Below are positions 52,641-61,212 of a stretch of DNA of 64,000 nucleotides, piece after piece. The translations under genes were made by a program, and so were the position numbers. Numbering within the stretch: position 1 is the stretch's first letter; each line of letters opens with the position of its first letter. Below the pieces are notes generated by a model. The model ran no database searches and was not told the origin of the DNA. It was given only the letters and a program-made list of their open reading frames with translations. The DNA is from Branchiibius cervicis (GTDB lineage Bacteria > Actinomycetota > Actinomycetes > Actinomycetales > Dermatophilaceae): assembly GCF_042661605.1 (NCBI RefSeq), contig NZ_JBHSWJ010000002.1, positions 2,294,001 through 2,358,000 on the forward strand, in the 5' to 3' direction.

Positions 52641-52948
52641 CTCGCCGTCCCCCGGCCTGCGCGCACCCACAACAGGATGGCGAGGGTGACCATGCTGAAA
52701 CCGAACAGGAAGTCCTCGACCGGGATGTCCCAGGGTGCCCGTACGCCGAGGAATGACCCGTCGTCGTACAGAACGATCGGGGCCGACAGCTTGGTCAGCC
52801 ATCCGTCGACGAGCACTTGGAAGAAGGCGACGATCGCCATCGCGACCCAGTACTGCGCGGTGCGGAAGACGCCGGTACGCAACCAGATTCGCTCGACCGC
52901 GACCACGAGCAGTACCGAGGCGAGGGCTAACAGTGTGTACTCAGGCAT
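52637..52948 (-). CDS. crtYd: Lycopene beta-cyclase subunit, CrtYd
   Basis: A 103-residue protein with three transmembrane helices. The cyclase motif is IPVEDFLFGF (P-x-E-D) near the C-terminus. It is the second half of the heterodimeric lycopene cyclase, which converts lycopene ends into beta-ionone rings without cofactor turnover. The ATG at 52948 overlaps the crtYc stop by 8 bp. Confidence 0.88.
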   Translation of the reverse strand: MPEYTLLALASVLLVVAVERIWLRTGVFRTAQYWVAMAIVAFFQVLVDGWLTKLSAPIVLYDDGSFLGVRAPWDIPVEDFLFGFSMVTLAILLWVRAGRGTAR

Positions 52949-53282
52949 CAACCCTCCGACGTGCTCGCCACCAGGCCAGGACGGTCCCGACCGAGGTGTA
53001 GGTCAGCAGTCCGCAGATCGGGATCACGACGAAGAAGACCAGCTCCTCCAGCGGCATCCCGAACGGCAGCAGTATCCCGGTGGTGTACTGCGCGCTGTAG
53101 GACCAGTGACCTCGCTTGATCCCGAGAATGTCCCACGCGCTGAAGATGAGGACAACGGGCAGCACCGCGAGCACCAGCCGCCGCGGTTGACGGTAGACCC
53201 GCGCCCGCAACACCCACTCCAACGGCAGCGTGATGGCCAGGCAACCGGCCATCAACAACAAATACTGGAACCGGTCGTCCAC
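52941..53282 (-). CDS. crtYc: Lycopene beta-cyclase subunit, CrtYc
   Basis: A 113-residue, three-helix membrane protein with the motif MPLEELVFF (P-x-E-E). It is the partner of CrtYd; together they form the actinobacterial heterodimeric cyclase described in Brevibacterium. GTG at 53282 starts 2 bp after the end of the crtB-idi gene. Confidence 0.88.
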   Translation of the reverse strand: MDDRFQYLLLMAGCLAITLPLEWVLRARVYRQPRRLVLAVLPVVLIFSAWDILGIKRGHWSYSAQYTTGILLPFGMPLEELVFFVVIPICGLLTYTSVGTVLAWWRARRRVDA

Positions 53283-53284
53283 GG

Positions 53285-54795
53285 TCAGGCTGCTCCTTCG
53301 TCCAACGGCCTGGCGGCGGCCGGAAGGTCACCGTCCGGTGCCGTCGGCCAGTCCAGCGGATCCGGGCCCAGCGCCACCAACAGGGGTACCTGCTCGGCGC
53401 ACCACGGCGACACCTCGCGGCCCCGGACCACCTCTGCGGCAAAGGTTTCCCAGGGTTCCCACTGTGCGCTGCCGACCTCGGCGGGGTCCGGCTGCGGCGG
53501 CCCCCGGCGGTCCGCGCGACGTACACCGGACACACCTCGTGCTCGACCACACCACCCATGGCGGCACGGTAGCGAAAGTCGGGCAGCACCGGCCGCACGT
53601 CGGCCAGTTCCATGCCCAGCTCCTGGCGCGTACGGCGCCGCACGGCTTCGACGGCGCTCTCACCGGGCAGGGGGTGGCCGCACACCGAATTGGTGACCAC
53701 CCCGGGGAAGCTGGGTTTGTGCGTGGCTCGCGTAGTCACCAACAACTGTCCCGATCCGTCAACGATGTAGCAGGAGAAGCCCAGGTGCAGCGGCGTCGCA
53801 TCGTGATGCGCCGCCGATTTGGGCAGACTGCCGATGGCCCGGCCCTGCCGGTCCACCAGGACGACCGCTTCATCGGAGATCCACGCTGGCGGCCTTCGGG
53901 CCGCGCGGTCGCGCCGAACGATCCCGATTGGCTCTCGGGTGCTGAGCATGCGGGACGCCAGGGTCAGTTTCTGCGCGGTCGGCACCCGGATCCGACCGGC
54001 GAACACGTCGTAGTCCGCCGCCTCGATGCGTTCCAGGATCCGGGCGTAGAGCACCCGCGCCGTGGCCACGCAACGCCGGGACGCGGCAGGCAGTGCGGGC
54101 AGTCCCTCGTCGGCCTCACGGTAGAGGCGCCGGTTGCGGTCGATCTCGAAGCGCATGAGTTCGCGCCAGGGCTCATCGACCCCGCGCCGCGTAGGGTCGG
54201 CTCCGAAGCGCAGCAGGTCCTCCTGGGGGACGTAGACGCGGCCCCGGTCCAGGTCTTCGTCGACGTCGCGCAGGAAGTTGGTCAGCTGGAACGCCAGGCC
54301 CAGCGCGCGGGCGGCGGCGACAGCGGGCCGGCCCGGTTGCAGGATCGGCAGCATCATCTCACCGATGACGGCGGCGCTACCGTCCATGTAGTCCAGCAGG
54401 TCCTGCCAGGTCTGGTACCGGGTCTGCGTGAGATCGGCGCGCATGGCGGCGAAGAACCGGTCGAAGCATTCGGCCGGGATACGACACGAGCGGACCGTTG
54501 TCGCCACCGCCGCCATCGTGGGATCGGGCGAGTCGCCCTCGTCGACGGCCTGATGGAAGCGAAGCTCGAATTCATCCAGAGCGCAGGCGGTTTCGGACGC
54601 TGACCGCGCTCCGGCGAGGTCGACGATGTCGTCGGCGAGGCGGGCGAGGGTGTAGACGGCGTAGACGTGCCGGCGACGGGCCAGCGGCAGCAGCCGCGCT
54701 CCCCAGTAGTACGTCGTCCCGTGGCTCCGGGTGATGCGAGCGCAGTCCCTGTAGCCCGCCGTCAGCTTGGCCGGGTCGACCGGGCTGCCGGTCAC
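53285..54795 (-). CDS. crtB: Phytoene synthase fused to IPP isomerase (CrtB-Idi), frameshifted as read
   Basis: Residues 1-285 are a phytoene synthase: DDIVD (54-59) and NFLRDVDEDLDRGRVYVP hold the two Asp-rich motifs that join two GGPP. After a ~25-residue Arg/Pro linker, residues 309-503 form a type I isopentenyl diphosphate isomerase with the catalytic Cys in TNSVCGHP and Glu in VEHEVCPVYVA. One base is missing in the C5/GG tract at 53499-53505; the other frame supplies PPQPDPAEVGSAQWEPWE and ends at 53285. The GTG overlaps the crtI stop. The fusion itself could be an artefact of one more lost base in the linker, where the -1 frame has a TGA. Confidence 0.85.
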
Positions 54796-56272
54796 GACGC
54801 CACCGCCAACCCGGTGTACTCATCCACCCGCTGCGCGGCCAGTCGCCCGCTGACCAGCACCATCGGAATACCCACCCCGGGGTGGTCCCTGACCCGGCGA
54901 AGACCAGACCCGGGACGCGCCGATCGATGTTGCGCGGGCGGAACGGACCGGACTGCGCAAAGGTGTGCGCCATGGCAAACGGAGTGCCGTGGTACATCCC
55001 CTGAGCGGCCCAGTCCTTTGGGGTGACCAACTGCTCCTGTACCACCTGCGCCGGATAGCCCGACTGCTCCAGGAACCGGTGCAGCCGCTCCCGCATCGGC
55101 CCGGCGAGCACCGACCAGTCAAGTCCCGCAACGGTATTGGGGACCGGCTCCAGGACGTAGAGCGCGGTGTGCCCCTCCGGTGCCGCCGTCGGGTCGGTCA
55201 CCGACGGAACCGTCACCAACCGCGACGGGTCCGGCATCAGCTCCCCGCGATCGATCAACGCCGTGAACGCCTCGTCCCACTGCCGGCCGAAATGGATGGT
55301 GTGGTGGGCGGTACCCGGGTCAGGGCTTCCCTTGGATCCGACGTGCCAGACGACGGCGCTCGGGGAGTACCGGCCGCGAGCGGCTCGCTGCGGGGTCGGG
55401 ACGCCGGGCAGCAGCCGCTGGTAGGCGACGGGTAGGTCGAGGGTGCAGACCACCGCGTCCGCGGCCACCCGCTCCCCACCGGCCGTGCGCACCCCGGCCA
55501 CCGCGCCGTCGGCACGCCGCAGAACCTCCGCCACGTCCACACCGAGCTCGATCGGCACACCGGCGGCGACCAGAGCGGTCGCCATCCCCCTTGGCGCACA
55601 GTGCATTCCACCGGTCGGGTAGTAGACGCCGCGGATCGTGTCCATATAGGTGATGACAGCGAAGAGGGCCCTGGCCGTGGCCGGTGCGACACCGGCGTAG
55701 AGCGCCTGGAAGCTGAAGATCTTGTGCAGTCGCTCGTCCCGGAAGAACGAGCCCACCTTGGGCCCGAGCGCACCGAAGGCGCCCAGCCGCAGCAGTTGCA
55801 GCGCCGCGCCGGGAGCGGCGGCCAGGTCCAGCGCCGTCGTGTAGTTGCGGTCGATGAACGACCCGAACTCGGCGTCGTAGAGCTGCTGCAGCCAGTCGGC
55901 GAACCTGGTGAACCCGTCGGCGTCCGCGTCACCGCTGAGCCGGCGGACCTCCTCGCGCAGCTGTGCCGGATCGGCGCGCACGTGCATGTGCGAGCCGTCG
56001 GAGAAGACGGCGTGGTAGGCCGGATCCAACCTGGTCATCGGCACCAGTGCTTCGGGGTCACCACCGACCGCTCGGATGGGATCGGCGAGCAGTTCCGGCA
56101 TCGTCATCACGACGGGACCGGGATCGAAGCGAAAGCCGCCGAGATGCAGCACGCCGGCCCGGCCGCCGACGACCGGCTCGCGCTCGAGCACCGTGACGTC
56201 GTGACCCGCCGCGGTCAGGTGGCAGGCCGCCGCCAGACCGGACAGTCCTGCGCCGACGACGATGACTTTCAC
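54792..56272 (-). CDS. crtI: Phytoene desaturase, frameshifted as read
   Basis: FAD-dependent desaturase that turns phytoene into lycopene in four steps. The N-terminal dinucleotide fold is VIVVGAGLSGLAAACHLTAAG, and GVYYPTGGMHCAPRGMATAL and VFAGSGTTPG are family hallmarks. At GTTPG one base is missing (C4/G4 at 54875-54882). The other frame gives GVGIPMVLVSGRLAAQRV and ends at 54792, 493 residues overall. As read the frame runs through into antisense crtB sequence. Both ends overlap neighbours by GTGA. Confidence 0.93.
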
Positions 56273-57378
56273 GCTGCCCGCCAGGCAACAGTGTCGATCA
56301 GCACGTGCAGGGCGTCCGCCGCCGCGCGATCGTCGGTGAGCTGGGGGATCATGGCCCGCGCCCGTTGGGTCATGGCCCGCAGCTCGTGTTCGGCGCGACG
56401 ACGTACTCCGGCCGCCTCCATGGCGCGCCGCAGCCGGTCGACCGCGTCGGCGCTCAACCGCCCGAGCCGGCAGGCGTTCAGCAGGGGCCGGGACCGGTCG
56501 TCGAGCAACTCCGCCGCCCAGACCAGCAGCATCGTCGGTTTGCCTTCCATCAGGTCGTCGTCGGCCGGTTTGCCGGTGACCGCCGGGTCGCCCCACACAC
56601 CCAGGACGTCGTCGCGCAGCGCGAAGGCATCCCCCACCACGTCGCCCCATGCGATCAACCGGTCGATGACGTCAGGGTCACTGCCCGCGACCAGCGCCCC
56701 CAGCTGCAACGGCCGGGTCACGGTGTAGCGGCCGCTCTTCAGACGTGCGATCAGCTGGGAGCTGGCCGCATCTCGACGGGAGTCTGCCGCGTGGGTGACG
56801 TCGAGCAACTGCCCCTGGACCAGTTCCACGCTCATCACCCGCCACGCATGTCGTACCGCCGCGGAGCATTCGCCGACCAGGGAGTTGGCCTCGCTGAGGG
56901 CGAGGTCGCCCAGCAGGATGGCGACGCTGTCGCCGAAATGGTCGGGGTCACCGGATGCGCCGATCTCCCGGTGCCGCCGGCTGCTGTCGACGTGCAGCGT
57001 GACGCGGCCGCGCCGGGTCTGCGAGCGGTCCATGATGTCGTCGTGGACCAGTCCGAACAGGTGCAGCAGGTCCATCGCCGCCGCCACCCGGACCAGCTCA
57101 TGCCAACTGCGGTCGTCCCCGCCACCCAGCTGCCAGCCGCGGTGCGCCAGTGCCGGCCGGAATCGCTTGCTGGGGTCGGCAAGACGGCACTCGAGCTCGG
57201 TGACCAGGTCGACGCCGAGGCGGGGGCTGTCCAAGAGCCCGCAGCCCGCGTCGATCAGGATCTGGCGCAGGTCTGCCACGCGCGCAGCCAGGACGCGGTC
57301 GACCGCGTCGATGGTGTCCGGCAGGTCGGCGCTGGTAGTGGGCCACACAGCACTGACGGCCGACATCTCAGCCGTCAC
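56269..57378 (-). CDS. crtE: Geranylgeranyl diphosphate synthase
   Basis: A 369-residue trans-polyprenyl diphosphate synthase. The first Asp-rich motif is LVHDDIMDRSQTRRG and the second LRDDVLGVWGDPAVTGKPADDD. It makes C20 GGPP from DMAPP and IPP for CrtB. First gene of the crt operon; the stop overlaps the crtI GTG. The start is GTG 57378 or ATG four codons later; neither has a clear ribosome binding site. The ~110 bp before it should hold the operon promoter. Confidence 0.92.
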   Translation of the reverse strand: MTAEMSAVSAVWPTTSADLPDTIDAVDRVLAARVADLRQILIDAGCGLLDSPRLGVDLVTELECRLADPSKRFRPALAHRGWQLGGGDDRSWHELVRVAAAMDLLHLFGLVHDDIMDRSQTRRGRVTLHVDSSRRHREIGASGDPDHFGDSVAILLGDLALSEANSLVGECSAAVRHAWRVMSVELVQGQLLDVTHAADSRRDAASSQLIARLKSGRYTVTRPLQLGALVAGSDPDVIDRLIAWGDVVGDAFALRDDVLGVWGDPAVTGKPADDDLMEGKPTMLLVWAAELLDDRSRPLLNACRLGRLSADAVDRLRRAMEAAGVRRRAEHELRAMTQRARAMIPQLTDDRAAADALHVLIDTVAWRAA

Positions 57379-57488
57379 GGGACGCCCGGAACCGTTGCTG
57401 GTCCGGCACTCTCAGCACAGAACGCATGGTGTGAGAAACCCTAACCGGGCTCCTCCACCTTCTCGGGTGACTGCGGCCGGCGCGCGGC

Positions 57489-58658
57489 TCAAGCGGTGGC
57501 TGCCGCCAACTGGCCGCACGCACCATCGATGTCGGAGCCGCGGGTGTCCCGGATCGTCGTCGGGATCCCGTGGGCGCGCAGTCGCTCCACGAACTGCTGC
57601 TCCACCCCCTTGCGCGACGCGGTCCATTTCGAGCCGGGAGTGGGGTTCAGCGGGATCGGGTTGACGTGCACCCAGCCCTTACCCCGGGCGACCAGCTTCT
57701 CGCCCAGCAGATCGGCCCGCCACGCCTGATCGTTGATGTCCTTGATGAGGGCGTATTCGATGGACACCCGGCGACCGGTGGTCTCGAAGTAGCGGTGCGC
57801 CGCATCGAGGGCCTCATCGACCTTCCAGCGCGTGTTGATCGGGACGAGTTCGTCACGCAGCTGGTCATCGGGGGCATGCAGCGACAGCGCCAGAGTCACC
57901 GGGATCCCCTCGGCGGCCAGTTTGTCGATCGCCGGCACCAGACCCACGGTCGACATGGTGATCCCGCGAGCGCTCATCCCCAATCCTTCCGGGGGCGGGG
58001 CGACCAGGCGCTTGATGGCGTTGATCGCCTGGCGGTAGTTGGCCAGCGCCTCCCCCATGCCCATGAAAACGACGTTGGATACCCGTACGGCGCTGGCCTG
58101 GTCGTGCGCGTCGACACCGGCGATCTGGCCCGAGCGAAGCATGCGTATGCCCGAGACCACCTGCTCCACGATTTCCGCGGTGGTTAGGTTGCGGGTCAGC
58201 CCCTCCTGGCCGGTGGCGCAGAACGGGCAGTTCATCCCGCAGCCGGCCTGGCTGGAGATACACATGGTGACCCGGCCGGGATAGCGCATCAGCACCGATT
58301 CGACCAGGGCGCCGTCGAAGAGCCGGAAGACCTGTTTGATCGTCTGCCCCTGGTCGGCCTCCAGCGATCGGATGCTGGTCAGCAGCGGCGGCAGCAGCTG
58401 ATCCACCATCTGCTGGCGCGTGTCTGCCGGCAGGTCGGTCATCTGCGCCGGATCAACCGTGTAGTGCTCGAAGTAGTGCGTCGACAACTGCTTGGCCCGG
58501 AACGTGGGGTAACCCAGCTCTTTCATCGCCTCCCCGCGCCCGGCCAGATCCAGGTCGGCCAGATGCACCGGCGGTTTGCCGCGGCGTGGAGCCTTGAACG
58601 TCAGTTGTCCCGGGACGGGGCGACCGACCGCGGGCGTCGGCAAAGGAGTTTCGGGCAC
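57489..58658 (-). CDS. rlmN: Dual-specificity 23S rRNA/tRNA adenine-C2 methyltransferase
   Basis: A 389-residue radical-SAM enzyme that methylates A2503 of 23S rRNA and A37 of some tRNAs. The [4Fe-4S] motif is GCGMNCPFC (C-x3-C-x2-C), followed by GQEGLTRNLTTAEIV. The two catalytic Cys are expected near VSNVVFMGMGEALAN and in DIDGACGQL at the C-terminus. GTG at 58658 is preceded by CAAGGG and, 6 nt upstream, by TAGACT. Confidence 0.95.
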   Translation of the reverse strand: MPETPLPTPAVGRPVPGQLTFKAPRRGKPPVHLADLDLAGRGEAMKELGYPTFRAKQLSTHYFEHYTVDPAQMTDLPADTRQQMVDQLLPPLLTSIRSLEADQGQTIKQVFRLFDGALVESVLMRYPGRVTMCISSQAGCGMNCPFCATGQEGLTRNLTTAEIVEQVVSGIRMLRSGQIAGVDAHDQASAVRVSNVVFMGMGEALANYRQAINAIKRLVAPPPEGLGMSARGITMSTVGLVPAIDKLAAEGIPVTLALSLHAPDDQLRDELVPINTRWKVDEALDAAHRYFETTGRRVSIEYALIKDINDQAWRADLLGEKLVARGKGWVHVNPIPLNPTPGSKWTASRKGVEQQFVERLRAHGIPTTIRDTRGSDIDGACGQLAAATA

Positions 58659-58664
58659 CCCTTG

Positions 58665-58670
58665 AGTCTA
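58665..58670 (-). promoter_or_regulatory. Predicted -10 (TAGACT) of rlmN
   Basis: Minus-strand TAGACT, 6 nt, GTG at 58658. The CAAGGG in between could also act as a weak ribosome binding site, so leaderless initiation is less certain here. Confidence 0.35.
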
Positions 58671-58677
58671 CGGACTC

Positions 58678-59573
58678 TCAGCTGGGCACCAGCACCGTCA
58701 GAATCGCCCACACCACGGGCACGGACACCAGCAGGGAGTCCAGGCGGTCCATCAGGCCGCCGTGACCCGGGATCAGATTGCTCATGTCCTTGACCCCGAG
58801 ATCGCGTTTGATCACCGACTCGCACAGGTCCCCGATCGTCGCGGTGACCACCACACAGGCACCCAGTAGCAGACCCACCCACCAGCGACCGTCCAGCAGC
58901 AGGGTCACCGCGAGCACGCCGCCGATCAGGCAGGCGATCGCCGAGCCGGCGAAACCCTCCCACGACTTCTTCGGCGACACCGAGGGAGCCATCGGGTGTT
59001 TGCCGAACAGCACGCCCACGGCGTACCCACCGACATCGCTGCACACCACCACCAGGATGAAGGTGACGATGCGCAGGTCACCATCACCGGATTTCAGTAG
59101 CAGCGCCGCGAAACCCACCAACGCGGGCACGTACAACGTGACCAGGGCACCGACCGCGGCATTGCGTTGGACGTCGGCGTGCGGCACGACGGAGGCCTCG
59201 ACGACGACGGCCACCAGCACGAGGACGATGACACTGGCGAAGGCGTCCTTGCCCCAGACGTAGGCGACGACCGGGATCAGCACACTCCCGACGTACGTGC
59301 TGATCACCGGCGGCTGGAAGTCCCGGTGCGCCAGAGCTCGGTGCAGTTCCCAGACGCCCAGCGCCGAGGCGCCCGAGGCGACTGCGAGGAAGATCTCCTT
59401 GTTGGTGAACAAGGAGACCAGGACCAGTACGGCCAGGGCTACGCCCACCCCGATGGCGGCATAGAGATTCCGGCCCGCGCGGGGGTGGGATTCACCGCCT
59501 CCGGAGCGGGTGGACCCGACGTCTCCTCGCGACGCCGGCGACGCGTCGCCGGATCGCGATGCGGTTGGTTCAT
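58678..59573 (-). CDS. cdsA: Phosphatidate cytidylyltransferase, frameshifted as read
   Basis: Makes CDP-diacylglycerol from phosphatidate and CTP at the membrane. It has about eight helices, and the C-terminal family signature is present: SVIKRDLGVKDMSNLIPGHGGLMDRLDS. The main frame only starts at a GTG at 59448 inside the first helix. Upstream, ATG 59573 opens MNQPHRDPATRRRRREETSG in the other frame. One missing base near the C3 tract at 59515-59517 joins them into 298 residues, the usual actinobacterial length with a basic N-terminal tail. It lies just downstream of frr. Confidence 0.92.
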
Positions 59574-59582
59574 GGCCGCGGG

Positions 59583-60149
59583 TCAGACCTCGAGGAGTTC
59601 GGATTCCTTGCCCTTGAGAAGGTCGTCCACGACGTCCACGTACTTCTTCGTGGTCGACTCCAACTCCTTCTCACCCCGGGTGCCCTCGTCTTCGCCGATC
59701 TCGCCGTCCTTGACCAGCTTGTCGATCTCTTCCTTGGCCTTGCGGCGGATGTTGCGGATCGCGATCTTGGCGTCCTCGCCCTTGGCCCGGGCCAACTTGA
59801 TGTAGTCGCGGCGGCGCTCTTCGGTGAGGCTGGGCAGGATCACCCGGATGATGTTGCCGTCGTTGCTGGGGTTGACCCCCAGATCGGATTCGCGCAGGGA
59901 CTTCTCGATCGCGGCCATCGAGGACTTGTCGAACGGCTGGATCAGCACGGTGCGTGCCTCGGGCGTCTGGAAGGAGGCCAACTGTTGCAGCGGCGTCGGC
60001 GCACCGTAGTAGTCGACGGTCAACTTGTTGAACATCGCGGCGCTGGCCCGCCCGGTGCGGATGGCCGAGAAGTCCTCCTTGGCGACCTCGACGGCCTTGT
60101 CCATCTTTTCTTCGGCCTCGAGCAGGCTCTCGTCGACGCTGTCGCTCAT
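59583..60149 (-). CDS. frr: Ribosome recycling factor
   Basis: A 188-residue RRF, full length. With EF-G it splits post-termination ribosomes. The FSAIRTGRASAAMFNKL and NDGNIIRVILPSLTEERRRD stretches are diagnostic. AAGGAG precedes the ATG. The order pyrH-frr-cdsA-rlmN is the standard actinobacterial one. Confidence 0.97.
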   Translation of the reverse strand: MSDSVDESLLEAEEKMDKAVEVAKEDFSAIRTGRASAAMFNKLTVDYYGAPTPLQQLASFQTPEARTVLIQPFDKSSMAAIEKSLRESDLGVNPSNDGNIIRVILPSLTEERRRDYIKLARAKGEDAKIAIRNIRRKAKEEIDKLVKDGEIGEDEGTRGEKELESTTKKYVDVVDDLLKGKESELLEV

Positions 60150-60209
60150 GGGACTGATACTCCTTGGTTATGACGTGCGGGTGTCACCGCCGGGTGGATC
60201 GCTCGGGAC

Positions 60210-60941
60210 TCAGTCCGCGGTAACCAACGTTCCGATCCTCTCACCCCGCAGCGCACGCGTGATGTTGCCCTCGCCGTCCATGCTGAAGACCCGCATCGTC
60301 AGCTTGTTGTCCATGCACAAGCTGAAGGCGGCGGCGTCGACGACCCGCAGGTTGCGGGCAAGCGCCTCACTGTAGGTGAGCATGTCCAATTTGGTGGCCG
60401 TGGGGTCCAGTTTGGGGTCGGCGGTGTAGATCCCGTCGACACCGTTCTTGGCGTAGAGCACCGCGTCGCATTTGATCTCCAGGGCGCGCTGGGCACTGAC
60501 GGTGTCCGTGGAGAAGAACGGCATGCCGGCGCCGGCGCCGAAGATCACGACGCGGCCCTTCTCCATGTGCCGGATCGCCCGGCGCGGGATGTAGGGCTCG
60601 GCGACCTGGCCCATGGTGATCGCGGTCTGCACCCGGGTGTCGACGCCTTCCTTCTCCAGGAAGTCCTGCAGCGCAAGGCAGTTCATGACCGTGCCCAGCA
60701 TGCCCATGTAGTCGGCCCGAGCCCGGTCCATCCCCTTGGTCTGCAGCTCGGCGCCGCGGAAGAAGTTGCCCCCGCCGATCACGATGCCGACCTGTACCCC
60801 GCTGCGCACGGCTTCGGCGATCTGGGCGGCGATCTGCCGGACGACCTCCGGGTCCAAGCCGACCGTGCCACCGCCGAAGACCTCCCCCGACAGTTTGAGA
60901 AGGACCCGGTTGTACGGCGTGGAAACGGTCTGCTCGGTCAC
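60210..60941 (-). CDS. pyrH: UMP kinase
   Basis: Phosphorylates UMP to UDP; amino-acid-kinase fold, hexameric in bacteria. LLKLSGEVFGGG, GIVIGGGNFFRG and VIFGAGAGMPFFSTDT are the nucleotide and substrate loops; the protein has 243 residues. GTG 60941 is chosen because GGGAGG lies 4 nt upstream; the frame stays open for 17 more codons without a better start. Confidence 0.96.
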   Translation of the reverse strand: MTEQTVSTPYNRVLLKLSGEVFGGGTVGLDPEVVRQIAAQIAEAVRSGVQVGIVIGGGNFFRGAELQTKGMDRARADYMGMLGTVMNCLALQDFLEKEGVDTRVQTAITMGQVAEPYIPRRAIRHMEKGRVVIFGAGAGMPFFSTDTVSAQRALEIKCDAVLYAKNGVDGIYTADPKLDPTATKLDMLTYSEALARNLRVVDAAAFSLCMDNKLTMRVFSMDGEGNITRALRGERIGTLVTAD

Positions 60942-61212
60942 GGTGCCTCCCAGCGGGGTGATGCGCGGTCGCGCAATCTTTCCACAGGTCAAGGGGGTGT
61001 TGCCGACCCGGGTGCATTCCCATCACCGCCTGTGCGACCCTCGGTCGGCCAACCGATCAATACTGGAACGATGGATTCGCGGGCGGAGGGCGCGGCACCG
61101 GTTGCACAGCAGCGACGTGCCGCAATCGCCTTCCTTCGCGACCGCGATCAGATGCTCGAAACCCTCGGTCGCACCCGTGCACCGCAGCCCAGCGGGGCGT
61201 GCCGTACGGCGC
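60942..61212. other. 271-bp intergenic region between pyrH and the LacI gene
   Basis: It should hold the pyrH promoter. On the plus strand an ATG at 61071, six nucleotides after AATACT, opens a 58-codon frame ending at 61247. The N-terminal half looks protein-like (MDSRAEGAAPVAQQRRAAIA), but the frame runs into the convergent LacI gene and I cannot support it as a gene. Confidence 0.35.

Noticed and set aside
21602..54882. Programmed frameshifting or phase variation at the C/G tracts
   Set aside because: The affected genes are unrelated housekeeping and biosynthetic genes, tracts are only 3-5 bases long, and none shows a slippery heptamer with a downstream structure. Sequence error is simpler.
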